From contig NC_037259.1 in NCBI RefSeq assembly GCF_000002425.4, positions 5,361,481 to 5,425,480 of the forward strand: DNA of 64,000 nt, written 5' to 3'. Below are positions 45,465 through 58,297 of this stretch, in pieces. The translations under genes and the position numbers were made by a program. Each line of letters starts with the position of its first letter. Positions within the stretch are counted from its first letter, which is position 1. The notes beneath the pieces are model-generated. The model saw nothing but the letters and a program-made list of their open reading frames with translations, made no database searches and was not told where the DNA came from. This DNA comes from Physcomitrium patens (lineage: Eukaryota; Streptophyta; Bryopsida; Funariales; Funariaceae).

Positions 45465-47540
45465 GTTTTGCAGATCCTTGCAGATCCTTGCAGATCTTTC
45501 ATGGTACTGCAGCTCCTCTCCAACTGAGTTCTTCAAGTATAACAGGCACTGAATCATCTAGTATTTAGGCATTATGCATGTAGTAGTGTACATGCATGAA
45601 TGTTTCTTCACAGATGGACCTCCATCTATCTCATTCAGAGAGAGCTCAGATTCTTCGAGTTCGACCTCTTTTCCCCCATTCTGCCTTTTTTTATCACCTA
45701 TTATGCATTCTAGTTCGTGTATTTTCATGTTTTTCAGAAAGAACAGTCACATTGAAGAACAGAGTTTGTATACAATGGCCCACCCATAGTTCAGTGGAAA
45801 AGTTGAGTCCAGATTTCAAATCTAGCCTCTTATTTAAGAAGAGCATCGTTTTTTACAGCGATTGAATAAGCTTCAAGACTCAACTGGATAAGGGGAAGTT
45901 CACATGCCACTGTTCTGCCTTATGGGTGTTTGCGTCCACAGAATTGTCTCGATAATTCAACTGTGGGTAGAGCCGACAGTTCCAAGTATGGAATCAAATA
46001 TTCGTTTTATGTTTCTATCTTTTGAATAAAATTTTCATGACATTAAATGATGATCTAGTGGGAATTGAATTCTACAGTATTACTGGTGAACTGAATCAAC
46101 AGTAATAACGGGAGGGGATGTGAAAACTACGACTTAGACCAAAATGACAGATTTATCGAGAACAGTACCTTGCTGTTCATATATATTAAACATCTTTTTT
46201 CTTTTTCATGCGAAGTGGGGAAATAAGTCCTTGGATAGTAAATGGCACTGATATGGGTGTTCAAACATTGCAAAACATAGTTTAACTTTATTCATACTTG
46301 TTAAGGAGTGTGTTCAATAAACCTACAGTCACTAATTAAATCTTGTGAAAAATAAGGTAGCTTTGAAAGAGGGCTCATTGTTTGGATGTGAGTTTGTGGT
46401 CTTTGGTACAACACAAAATGTTAACTTAGTAGAACTATAAAAAATGTAAAAACATGAACACTAAGGTCATGCATTCAAAACAATAACCCTGATGTATCAA
46501 TGTTTGTTATTTATGTAATGTCAAACCATTTTATTCTTAAATTGGTGCAATTTCAAAGCAGATTTATTTGATTAATAAAATCATAAATTGATAGAAGGAA
46601 AAAAAATATCATTATTTCACTTGCAAAAGTCAAATGAAATCATAATTTTGTAGGGAAGAGAAGCATGTCTTTTTGATTCTTGGCTCTACCAATGAAATTG
46701 TTTATGCTTCATAGTATGAAAGCTTTGCCACTTGAAACAAATAATTGTGATGTGTAAGTCTATGTTCAACCACATTAATTGCATTTAAATCTTTTGAATC
46801 TCAGAAATTCCACAAAAATATTTATAAACAGGAACTAAGCTAAAAATAAAATATGCTTCTGATTAATATCATTATCAGATACAAGAACAACTATAATAAG
46901 AGTGGATTTGTAATTGTGAAGCACTGGAAGTTATTGATGAGGATGAATGTTGTAGAGAAACAAAACATATATGTTACTAAAAAGTTCACCAATTAGTATA
47001 TGACAACAAAACCTTGTAGAAATAAAGAAGGGGTATGAAATTGTGAAGCGCTTTAGTTGTTGCACAATCATAAAGAATAAAGATCTTGAGTGAGTTCTAA
47101 TTTTGCAATGGTTATTGGAAATCAAATACTTCTTTGCAACGTGCACAAAACAAGTCAATTACTATTGACAATTTTCATTTTGTTTCTCTACGTGTATTGA
47201 ATGAAAAAGTACAATTTTTTATAACAAAAAAAGAGCAACCAATGCAACCCAAAAAATGATAGTTTGCAACGTCTTTACAATTTTGTCATTATTGTAAATT
47301 TTAAATTTTTACTTTCTTTTACCATTGTAAGTAATTTGAGTTTGCTAACTTCAATAGGCTCAGCTCATTTGACAAAAAAAGAAAAAAGTGAAAAGTCCTT
47401 TTTTAAAAAGTTCGTTTTTACAAAACTGTAGCCCAAAGTCCTCGTTCATCCATCATCAATTCTAACACATAAATCAGCTACGGCCCCTGCCGATTCATCC
47501 ATCAACCAATCACCCCATCATCCATCCACTACCACTCGCC
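45465..47540. other. beta-COP 3' flank and AT-rich intergenic DNA
   Basis: 45465-46060 is probably 3' UTR. It opens with three tandem copies of an 11-base 'ttgcagatcct' unit (about 45471-45499). Beyond it the DNA is AT-rich without a credible gene on either strand. Confidence 0.5.
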
Positions 47541-47544
47541 CATC

Positions 47545-48030
47545 CGTCACCTCACCGTTCATCCTCAAACACGATATCATCCACAGTCACATCACACATC
47601 CACACGTTCATCCTCAAACACGATATCATCCACAGTCACATCACACATCCACACGTTCATCCTCAAACACGATATCATCCACAGTCACATCACACATCCA
47701 CACGTTCATCCTCAAACACGATATCATCCACAGTCACATCACATCCACACGTTCATCCTCAAACACGATATCATCCACAGTCACATCACACATCCACACG
47801 TTCATCCTCAAACACGATATCATCCACAGTCACATCACACATCCACACGTTCATCCATAAATCAGATATCATCCACAATCACATCACACATCCACACGTT
47901 CATCCATAAATCAGATATCATCCACAATCACATCACACATCCACACGTTCATCCATAAATCAGATATCATCCACAATCACATCACACATCCACATGTTCA
48001 TCCATAAATCAGATATCATCCATCACGCAG
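47545..48030. repeat. 49-bp minisatellite
   Basis: About ten direct repeats with a 49-bp period ('acgttcatcc...gatatcatccac...tcacatcacacatccac'). The left six units share one version ('ctcaaacacgat') and the right four another ('ataaatcagat'). One unit lacks four bases. It lies about 0.6 kb upstream of the LARP1 start. Confidence 0.95.
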
Positions 48031-48662
48031 GTTCGGCTAGCAGTTCATTCATCCGCCCGCGGGGGAGGAGGGAGGGCGATGGGACCCAGGTAGCAATGTC
48101 GCAGATCAAGATCGCAAAGGGAAGGGGGGGGTGGTTTTTTTTTTTTTTTTTTGATGATCAACTCTCGCAGGTACTGTAGAGACAGGAACTACTACCCCCT
48201 TCCCCGTCCCCCAAACCCTAAAGCCCTCGACCAGGGGGAGTTGCGCAATGTGCTGCTTCCCCTCATCGCATTGCAGCAGGCCCTACCTTACGACAGATCA
48301 TCGATCATCCCCCCTCTCTCGCCCTCTCCCTCCTTCTATTTCTCTCCTCTGGTTTAATTGCGGGGTTCTTTCTCAGTGGCCTCCTTTGGCTTCATCGTCA
48401 CTTAGGGTTTTTCTCATCTCAACTCTATCATGGCCTTGCCGCTGCCGCTGCGTTGCCTACCTGCATCATGACCTGTGCCTCTTGCCCCTCAATCTCGCAG
48501 TGTTGGTTTTTGCTACTTCTCTTGTGAACATTCCCGTGTCTCCACTTTCGAGTGCCTGTTCGGGAATTGCATCCTCTCTCCCACTGGATATCCTTCTTCT
48601 TGACGCCAGTGTGCGTTGCGGTCGCTGGGCGCCAGACTATAGGGTCTGGGCGGGGGCCAGGC
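48031..48662 (+). promoter_or_regulatory. LARP1 promoter / 5' leader region
   Basis: GC-rich, with a long T tract (about 48137-48152) and a 45-base pyrimidine-rich stretch at 48308-48352 (for example ctctcgccctctccctcctt). Upstream ATGs exist at 48248 (opening a frame that overlaps the LARP1 start) and at 48431 (a 13-codon upstream ORF). Whether they are in the mature leader depends on the unknown start site and leader introns. Confidence 0.45.
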
Positions 48663-51600
48663 ATGGCAGTGGTCTCGGACACGGCCCCTGTGCCCTCTGC
48701 CGCTGCAGCTGCGCAGCCTGCGCCAGGTAACAATGCTTCTGCTGGAGTTGCTAAGAGTGCGTGGTCGCAGGTTGTGCGCGGCGAGGTGGCACCAGCGGCT
48801 GCAGCCGATGCGATGCCTAATGGCGGCAGTAGCAGCAGTGGCAGCAGCAGAAGCGAGACAGTTCCTGCTGCGGTAGAGTCTAGCTCTGTGACCGCATCGA
48901 AATTTAATTCTGAAATGTTTGGGCGAGGGGTGCAATGCCCGGTAGAGGAGGTGTCTGCATCTGTTGCACCAATCCCCTCTAGCTCGAGAACCATGGAAGA
49001 AATCTCATCTTCCAAAATTGAGAAACATTCTAAAGGAGAGCAGAAACAAACAGAGGTTGACACTCTGAAAGGCGAGCCGGGACAAAGTTCGGTTACGGTA
49101 GTCGCAAGTGGAGGCAGCAGTGGCGGCGATGTTTTGAAGCCTGCCAAACCAGCTTGGAAGAGCGCTAGTAGTACTCTTGGTAAAAACCCTGCAACAGGAC
49201 CTGTGATGGGCGCTGTAGCATGGCCGGCTTTGGGTGATGCAAAGCCTTCTAAGGCGGCTCTCTCCGAGCAATCCCTTAAAAATTCCACTGCAGGAGTGCC
49301 TTCTGGCAATTCAACCTCTCAACAGGTTTGCACATGGGCATGACTAGCTGACAATCCGTACTTGGTTTATGATACGCAGTCAGTAAATTCTTTAAACGAG
49401 TGTCCGAGTTTGGGCGTTTCTCGGCACCGCATTAGTATGGAGTGTTGGACGTGGATGTATCTGCGTTATTCTCTTGATGCAGTGGTAACGTAGGTTGTTT
49501 ACTTTCCAGACAGTGCAGTGCTCTTCCGTTGTCTTGCAGCGAAGCTCAAAAGTGAGTAGGGTTTTAGGAGGCAACCTATTTTTTTTAGGGAATTTAAGTC
49601 TACTGGATGTGTGTTTAATAGAACATGGATATGCCCCTCGGACAGTACACTTAAGTTGTATACTAGTGCCATGATCCTATTATGAAGCAATGGCCTCGGT
49701 AGATAATACTTTCGTGGGCTTTCCTTATCTAGATGGGGTTTAGCTAATGTTTGATTTTGTCTGAAATTCCGCCGATTTACCTAGGTTTCTTGTTGAGTTA
49801 CACTTTGTAGGTGCATCATCTTGCAGGCAGTTTCGGGAGTGCGAAGGGGACCAACTACGACCAATGTCGATCCAGGCACTGCTCAGGGCATGAAGCCAAA
49901 GGGTAACCGAAAACCGCATCATGTCGATCATTTTTCACAGAGGACCGGTTCGGGTAAACCGAGCTCCTCTTTAGATGTTGCAGCATCTGAAGAGGCTGGT
50001 GTCACGACGAATGTCGAGTCGTCAGCTCTGACGAATGGGAGCGGGGCTGGTGCCAAGAATGTGCATGGAAATGGAGGTGGTAACGAAAAGAACCGAGGTC
50101 AGTACTGGAGGGGGCAGGATAATTATGGGTTTGGTGGTGCTGCGCGACCGAGGTCAAGGGACCAGGGTCGGTCCAATAACCATAACTGGAATAACCAGCG
50201 AGGATTTCGTATGAACAATGGCCCATCAGTATCTCTACGAGGTGGTTCAAGGAATTATAACAACAGGGGTGCGGTGAACAACAACAATTTGCATGATTTT
50301 GGAAACACACCAGGTTTGATAAGTGCTTCACTGAGATTATGTTTCAGGTCTTCACAGACTCCCGACTTCATGTTGTGAAATGACAAGTCAAAGAGTATAG
50401 TATGTTGCTGAAAGAATTTGACTTGATACCATGTCGTTGTTTTCTATCGCTCGCGCGCCCAATAGCCTCATGAGTGTAATTTTCGTGGGATTCTTGTGTT
50501 TTCCGCACGGTGATTTATTTATTTATTTAATATTTATATATATTGTAATTTTTTTTGAGTTGTTGATTGTTTATTATTATTATTATTATTATTATTGTAT
50601 TTATCATTCTGAAAATTCCTCAAACTGGGTGTTCGGAATGCCCACTTGTATATCCAGATCGTAGTGTTTTCCCGTTTAATGTGTCTCTCTATAGGAAACC
50701 TGTTGGGGCTCTAGTATTGTAGATGAAATAACTCGAGTTTTTATGAATGTACTAGCAGGTAGTTCAAGTGCTGGTCCTGTTTTTTTCCCGACTGGAGCGT
50801 CTGGTGGTGCTGGCCAAAGTTCAGCCCCGCCACTTCGTGCTATGTTGGTGAAGCAAATTGAATACTATTTTAGGTGAGCGTGAATGGTGCGTTCTTATCT
50901 GGTTCACCTGATACGATATCCGAAGCAAGCTATCGTCTCCTCCGTCTACCGCCAATTTCACTCTCTATCTTGTTTTTTTTTCGTCATTGGTTTTTGGCTT
51001 GCATTTTCTTTTTTGACTTGCTAATGTTGATGGTGCAGTATGGACAATCTCTGCAAGGACATTTTTTTGCGTTCGAAAATGGACAGCGATGGTTTCATTC
51101 CTATAAATGTTATAGCGAATTTTAATAGGGTAAGCTCTTTGATCCCATAGATTTTTCTCTCGATATGTTTGACTTGCTGGAAGTTTATATTAGTGAACCC
51201 GGACATCATTGCGTAAAGTGGGTATGAGGGAAGACGATGGTCCCCTTAGCCTCCTCCTGGCCTCATGCGTCCAGGAGTTTTGTGTACACAACTTAGCTTG
51301 TGCTCCCATGCACACTGACAAGGAGTCTTGAGTTCATATTATCCCTGCCTTTGGGTTAGCACTGCTTGTGTCAAAGAGCCATATGGTTTTAGGCATTACT
51401 CACTCAATTATGAAAACAAGGCCTTCGTCGTGTTGATACACCACACCTGTATCGATAGTTTTCTTTGACTTCATTGTTATATGTGCATGCTCTTTAGATC
51501 AGGGTCTATGGTTATCTGTAGGACAATGATTTTTCTAATCTAATAGATTGTTGAGGAATTTTGAAATTTTCAGGTGCGGCAGCTGACTGAAGATGCATCC

Positions 51601-54600
51601 CTCATTTTGGATGCACTTCAGAATTCTTCCTTGGTTGAAGTCAAGGTTGGTCTAGACCATCATGCATTCCATCCCGCTCTAAATGATCCACTTATGCCTT
51701 GACTTGGCTACGATTGGTTTTTAGGCTCGGCATATTCTAAAAGCCATTTGGATTCTCTTCTGATTAGCTTTACTTTGCACAGGGTGACAAGTTGCGCAAA
51801 CGCGATGATTGGGCCACTTGGCTCCTTCCTCCTGCTTCATCCCAGTTCACATCAGCTGCTGTCACTACAGTTGATTCCGTTAAAGGAGACGCTTTGAATA
51901 GTGAATTCCCGCAACAGGTTTTGCCAAAAACCACCAATAAGAATGCAACTGAAACTAAGACTGGGGATGATAGTTTGGATATTACGGAAAAACCGCCTGG
52001 GTCATCGACAGAAAAATCAGAAGGTGTAGCAGCGGGGGAAAAGTCTTCTAAAGGTAGGATGGGTACATCTGATGAAGATTTAGGGTTCGAGAGCTAGATC
52101 GCGTGCTTCAGAAATTAGAAGCAAGTGCTAAGATGCCAGTTAGGAATCCTTGCCGGAATTATTTATAATTTCATGAACCTGTGAGGATCTTTTTCCTTTT
52201 TTGGTTATATTTTAAGTGTTTCTTTTCTTCCAATAGTTGCTTTACGAGTTCAAATTGTTCTTTGGTATTTTTTTAGTTAATATACAATTTTATGATGCAT
52301 GATTATGAAGATACCTCGAAGTCATCCACAGCCTTCGAAGGCAGCCCGTTGCCGGCTGAGAGAGTTGGAAGGGTTTGTGGTTTTCCTCCCCCGCCTGTTG
52401 GTCTTGCTACCGTTATAGATGTTGGAGCTTCTGTGGAAAACAATGTTGTGCACACCGCTTCAGGAATTGGCCTGGGAGTATCTTCGATTGATCTGAATAC
52501 AGGAAGTGAAGAAAAGGCTGTTACAAAACAAATGAAGTCGAAAAAACTAGAGTCAAAGGATTCTGATGGGCAGTGCATGGCTAAAACTGATGGACAGATA
52601 GCGAACGCTGGTTCGATGTCTGATCCTGAACATGTAGACCACCCTGGAGACTGGTTAACTCACACTGGAAAACGTCGGGCTTCTAGCAACAAGCGACCAC
52701 CCACATCACGGCTTGCAGGAGGATTATCGGCGGCTTTTACTGCCAAGGAAAATCCCGATGAGGATACATTTCAGCTTGACGAAGAACTTGAGACTTCCGA
52801 TCGTCCAAATCTGAAGAGCCATCAACCTTCATCAAAAAGGTTTGTTTTGATGTACTTGGTTCGAGTGGTTCAATCGTCTGAAGTGAATTCGATGTTGTGG
52901 AGTGATTGCTTCTCGAGTTATATGGAATTTTGTTACGTTTACCATTTGGTAGTGTTTGCACTATCTCTACATTCCGAGTAATGTGTCATTTACAGTTGAA
53001 GTACAATATGATGCAGTGTGCATGATGAGGAGGAGGAAGAAGCAGATATCAATGATCGTGATTTGCAGCGACTCATCATTGTGACCCAGGTCCGTGTCAT
53101 AGTCAGTGACAAACTTTTGACGAGGACATTGTCTTCCCTATTCACATTGTTCTTGTAAATTCATTACACTTGTGCAGACGTAAATTTCATTTGTACTATT
53201 TGAATTGAAAGTAAAATTATCGGCATAATTGTGCAGAGTAAAAAGATGGTCGGAAAGGTCGGGGAGAGGAAAGTTCCTGAAGCGCGAGATCAGGGTCCGA
53301 AGATCATCCCAGATGACCTTGTCTCCGTAATAAATGATGGTCTTTATTTCTACGAACAGGTAAAATTCTGGATGATGAACCCGTGGAATTCATGTGCTTA
53401 ATAGATTTATGCCATTTTAGATGAATGACAGTGAATAGGTTTGGAGGTAGTGATGGAGCTGTTTCCTGAGATTGAATTTTGATTTCGGAGGTTCTAAAAG
53501 TCCTTTCTAGACTTGTGGCGTTATGGAGTTATATCTGTAGCAACCGTAAGATTCTGTGTATTGGAAGCAGGTTTAGATTTAGTTTACTTTGTGGGGCTAC
53601 ATATGGAAATTATGTCCATCTATTTTCATCTTTCACCTTTCAGCTTTACTCTAGGAAATAATTTGGTTCGCGTGTCTGCTTGATTGTTATTCATGTTGTG
53701 TAGGAGCTATTGTCGGGCAAAGCAAAGCCGCGTACAGCTGTTCCGCCCGTTAAAGGCGCAGCAGGTGAATCTAGTAGACCTAGTAGTTTTGGGGAAACTA
53801 CTGGTCGTTTTCATGGTGGGGGCAGCGTAGGGGTCACTGGCTCAGATGGTCCCTTAAGGCCGCCCAGAGGGCAAATGAGATCTGCTCGTGGTAGCTTCCA
53901 GCAACGTCTTTTCCCTAGTTCGCGATCTAGGCTTACAGCTGAGAGTCCTCCTAGTGACTCTGTTGGTTTCTTCTTTGGACTAACTCCTCCTGATAATCAC
54001 AGGTCAGTTCTAGCATCCAGCTATGCATATTCTCAATTGAAATCATCTCCATCTATCCTTGAGGATTATGTCAGGATGACTAATGTTCTTCTATAGCACA
54101 CAGCACACACTCCATTCACGTCCATACTATTGGTGTCCTTGTAAAGTAAAAAAATTGAATTGCTTCTTCAACCAATATTTATAATCAAAAGTCTTACTCT
54201 CTTAGTTGCGTCAGATACCCTTTCTGATTTTTAGTCAAATGTTTCTTTGTGATAGATGTCATGGTGTATGCATTGATTTTCTCCTTTTTGCTCGAACCCT
54301 CAAATTGGTTTTAGGTGCTCAGCCGTTCTCTCGGTACACTCATTCTTTTAGATCTGTACTGGTTTTGTGCTTACCCTTAGAAGGGTGGTAGTCGTGATTT
54401 TTTTTTCTAATAATAATATATATAATATTATATTGATTTGTTTTCTCTCCTCTCGAAATCTTGTCCATTTGGATGCAGTATGTCTTTATCATCATCGTAC
54501 GGTTCAACGCGCATGGGATCATCACCTTACGGTACTTCACCTGGCGGTAGTTTCATGCCGGGCAGTAGCCCACCGGTGGGATCAGTACCCAAGTCATTTC

Positions 54601-56107
54601 CCCATTTCCAGCATCCAAGTCATGCCCTTCTCGAAGACAATGGCTTCAAGCAGCAAAAGTTCGTCTCTTGCTCCTGACATGAGTCTTTGTGGAGCACTGG
54701 CTTTGTGAACTAATATAGGATGAGAATTATTTTACTGACGTGCGTTATTGCTAGTTGGATGGACGTTATTTGGAATGTCTAAGGTGTTAGTTACTTAGTA
54801 GACTTAGTTTATTTCTAAATCTTAAATCTTCGAAAATTTAATCAATTGTTGAACGCAGTTTTCGGGTGTTTGTTTTCAACCGAAGAACTGCATTTAATAT
54901 TTCAGCTCTTCCCTGTTGCATCTGATGTGCAGGTATGCTAAATACTACAAGCGCTGTTTGGTTGAACGGAAACGAGTCGGTATTGGTTGTAGTGAGGTAA
55001 GGCCCTTAATTTTGTGCTTGAATGGCAGTTGTTTCGTTCTGCCGTCAATATAGAATCAATTTATATGCGTACGATTCACTCATTTCTTTGAGTGGCTCCA
55101 ATAATACCAACGTATATTTTTTGTGTTGTAATTCGTTCATTAGGTTACGTTCAGCTTGGTTAGTCTTGGATTTTATACTACATAGGATTTCTGAACTTCA
55201 ACATAAGTTGATTCATTGTCCATGTGATGAGAACGATATCATCTTGTTTGTGCAGGAAATGAACACTTTATTCAGGTTTTGGTCTTATTTTTTGCGGACG
55301 AACTTCAACACATCCATGTATCAGGAGTTTATAAAGCTAGCTGAAGAAGATGCAGCGGCCAAGTATAATTATGGAATGGAATGTCTTTTTAGGTTTTACA
55401 GGTACAAGCACATGGCTTGCATTGCTGTTAAGAATATTCAGTGGACATGAGTATGATTCTTGTTTCATATTTCGTTTAATGTTTCTGGAGTCCTTAACTT
55501 TTCCTTCCTCCCGACGTACTCGAAGATGACGGATCAACACTGCATTTGAGTTCATCTATATTTGACAATTTTACGTGAATACAAAAACACTTTTCGTCTG
55601 ATTTTTGGGTGTTTCTCTTTGTGCAGCTACGGCCTGGAACAAAAGTTCAGGCAGGATATGTATGAAGATTTTGAGAGGCTTACGCTAGATACTTATAAGA
55701 AAGGCAACCTTTACGGCCTAGAGAAATATTGGTACTTTCTAATGTCCTCTGTGCGATGTGCTATGTATTCTACTGCGTTTTATATGCCCTTTTATTTTCT
55801 TATACGTCAGTTTTAAATAGTGATCCTGGATTCGCATGGAGATATATTTTTTTTTGATTCAGATAGCTGAACTAGATGAGCCATTGATTGTCTCAGGGCA
55901 TTCCATCATTACCGCAAGGATAAAAGCAAGAAGGAAGTCCCTAAACACCCAGAGCTGGAAAGGCTGCTTAGCGAAGAATTCAGTACCATGGCTGATTTTC
56001 GCAAAGCTAAGGAAAGGTTAGCTCAGGAGGCTAAAGAAAAGGAAAGTAATTCCGTCGAAGATTCATCTTCAGAGAACGGCCCAATTGCAGCACCTGTTTC
56101 ATCCTAG
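48663..56107 (+). CDS. LARP1: La-related protein 1 (LARP1)
   Basis: A cytoplasmic RNA-binding protein controlling stability and translation of mRNAs, in plants including heat-triggered mRNA decay. My model has 15 coding exons: 48663-49325, 49827-50313, 50759-50873, 51039-51129, 51574-51645, 51783-52053, 52311-52839, 53017-53089, 53237-53359, 53704-54002, 54479-54658, 54933-54996, 55256-55401, 55627-55731 and 55897-56107. Phase holds throughout, giving 1,142 residues. The N-terminal half is low-complexity, Ser/Ala/Gly-rich, with plant LARP1 blocks KPAWKSAS and [12 protein letters not shown]. The La motif is about residues 405-490 ([40 protein letters not shown]). The DM15 cap/RNA-binding repeats are about 955-1080 ([64 protein letters not shown]). 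The exon 6/7 junction is the least certain. An upstream in-frame ATG at 48552 is judged leader. Confidence 0.93.
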
Positions 56108-57044
56108 CAAATGAGAATAGTAGGTGGATCCGTCTCGTGTCTCCTATGGCCTTAGTCTAGTTCTGACTTGGCTTGCTGTTGATTGTCTGGACCTGTAACT
56201 TTTGCAAAGTGATGCACCCGAGGTGTTTTGGGGCTCCATTCCTGAAATCGATCCATCATGCTGCAAACATCAGCGTGTTGGCAACTACAAGTTTGGGCTG
56301 TGAAGGGGTTGGAAGCAACCCGATTAGTAGTGGTAGTTATTGATACCATTGTTTAACAGTAGTTGCATTTTGAAGAGGTTAAGTTTTCTTTAGTAACTTT
56401 TAAATTTTTGATTAGTAAGGATCGTTAAGGTTTGGTGCTATTTCATTGCTACCTACGAAATCCTTTTGTGGTATATTTTAGATGCTGCCAGCTTCACGTT
56501 GAACATCTTCTGGACATCTCTTACCATCCTGCTGTTAAAGCAGTTCAGCAGTTTTTTCTCAACTTTTACTTAAATTCTAATTTTGTTTCTTGTTTTTTCA
56601 AAATGTAATTGTGAATATTTCAAATTTAATGATCTTGATATTGCTGTCCAGTTTAGATGAATGTGCACGTTCGGGGTGCAGTTGCAGACGTAATTCAGGT
56701 CAACTGCAACTGCACCCCCATGTGTGCTTTGAAGTACGTCTACATTAGCAAATGAAAGGACAACTTGGTTTAAGATTTGTATATCGGCAGTTTATTACGG
56801 TCTCGGAACTTCTGGGGTGAAATCGCCTTCACCCTACTGATATTTTCGTAGTCTTCAGGATTTGGACTTCGCTTTCTGAGTTCATATCCTGGTTCAATGG
56901 AAAGAAGGTTTCAACCCTTAAATAGTCTAGATAAGTTTACTTAGTGATGGACAGGCGATGCATCTTAACATGCGTATGTGCCAGACGTTTGTGCCAGACA
57001 TATGGAATCTGCAGACGTGCGGATTCCATATATATACATAGATA
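56108..57044. other. LARP1 3' flank
   Basis: Probable 3' UTR, then intergenic DNA. No coding signal. Holds the hairpin at 56673-56718. Confidence 0.5.
56673..56718. repeat. Perfect 15-bp inverted repeat
   Basis: GGGGTGCAGTTGCAG (56673-56687) and its exact reverse complement (56704-56718), separated by 16 bases, giving a strong stem-loop. It could be a terminator-like, small-RNA or transposon-end structure; nothing in the sequence decides between these. Confidence 0.8.
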
Positions 57045-57208
57045 GGGAATTGTTTAATTGACCCATGCATTCAGTAAATCAACCCACCCATGCGAAGGAT
57101 CCAATCATTTTTTCATTGGTTTTCAACCAATATGGATCCAACAATAGAGAATTTTCTGACGATGGTCAGGTTGATTTAGTAAATGCTTGGGTTAATTTAA
57201 CAATTCCC
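57045..57208. mobile_element. MITE-like fold-back element
   Basis: 164 bp with imperfect terminal inverted repeats of about 42 bp, starting gggaattgtttaatt and ending aatttaacaattccc. Both ends are bordered by TA (57043-57044 and 57209-57210), consistent with a Tc1/mariner-type TA duplication, though the flanks are TA-rich anyway. No coding capacity. Confidence 0.6.
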
Positions 57209-57732
57209 TATATATATATATATATATACTATATACTGTTGTGCTATGTTCCAAGTTGTGGAAATGAATTACTTTTGCATTTCTTAAGTTCTATCTTTCA
57301 ATAATTTCTACTTTGTGGATAAGTAGAAGTAAAGAAATTCAAGAAACCATCAAGAGTAGATTGTTATGTATATGTAGGATAGATTGGCAATCCTTGCCTT
57401 AAACTCACAAGCAGTAAGGCAAACCTTGCCTTACACTCAATGTAAAGATGAGAGTGGTAATATTTACTTGAGATTTCTAAATTATCAACTTCCTCTAGTA
57501 TTTCATTGATTTTTCTGAGTAAAAACTAGTTTCATTTTCTAATTTGATACCAAATGTTTTAATTACACATTAAATCTTTAAAATAGACTATGAAGACAGC
57601 TGATCACCTTACAAATAATAGTAGTTTCATCCTACAAACCTAAATTTATCATTATTCAAAACTATGCAACAATCTTGAGATTTAATCAAGCCACACAACA
57701 TCTTTAATTTTTTTGGTTCATATATAAACTTA
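57209..57732. other. Intergenic DNA between MITE and kelch-like gene
   Basis: Starts with an (AT)n tract (57209-57230). It is AT-rich and holds the likely 3' UTR of the minus-strand gene. A short inverted pair (ttgcctta / taaggcaa, near 57393-57420) is present. No gene seen. Confidence 0.5.
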
Positions 57733-58261
57733 TTACTCATCAAGTTCTTGAACAATACGGGTTGGTCGACGAGGGGGTCCTAAGTTATCTCTTTCATCCT
57801 TAACTAACCAATTTGAAGGCAATGTAGGTGCAATATAACTTAATTTTGGAACATACCCACTTGGCACTACAAGCATGGAGTCATGTGCGCAAGAATAGAG
57901 TGATTTGCCTCTCACACTTTGTCGATGGCCATTGGCAACATCCACCATGGCCTTCACATGCAATTCATGTGATGTCAATGACAATGGCTTCCTTGAAAGT
58001 AGAGGTGGGGACCCCAATACACTCATGTCTTGAAGATGAGAAAGAGGATCTTTGTCACAACATCTTGAATATTCGTCATCATAAGATAATTCTTCACTTG
58101 ACAATTCCTTTTCATGAGGTTGGGAAAGCTTAGGAAAGGATTCTCCAAGGCCTCTCATTGATTCATGATTTTTGCAAGGTTGGTATTTTGGATTAGCATA
58201 GAAATTTGGTGTGTATTCACAATCTGCAAGACTGAGTAAACTGTAACACAAAAAGTTTAAT

Positions 58262-58297
<36 letters not shown>

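Noticed and set aside
47545-48030. CRISPR-like array
   Set aside because: The repeats are directly adjacent with no unique spacers, in a plant nuclear context; it is a minisatellite.
48428-49309. Long minus-strand open frame of 293 codons opposite LARP1 exon 1
   Set aside because: It is the shadow of the GC-rich, low-complexity LARP1 first exon, has no domain, and the plus-strand reading matches plant LARP1 blocks.
52054-52097. LARP1 exon 6 running on to the stop at 52097
   Set aside because: It would end the protein before the DM15 region. A GT donor at 52054 and an AG acceptor before 52311 restore phase and join similar coding text.
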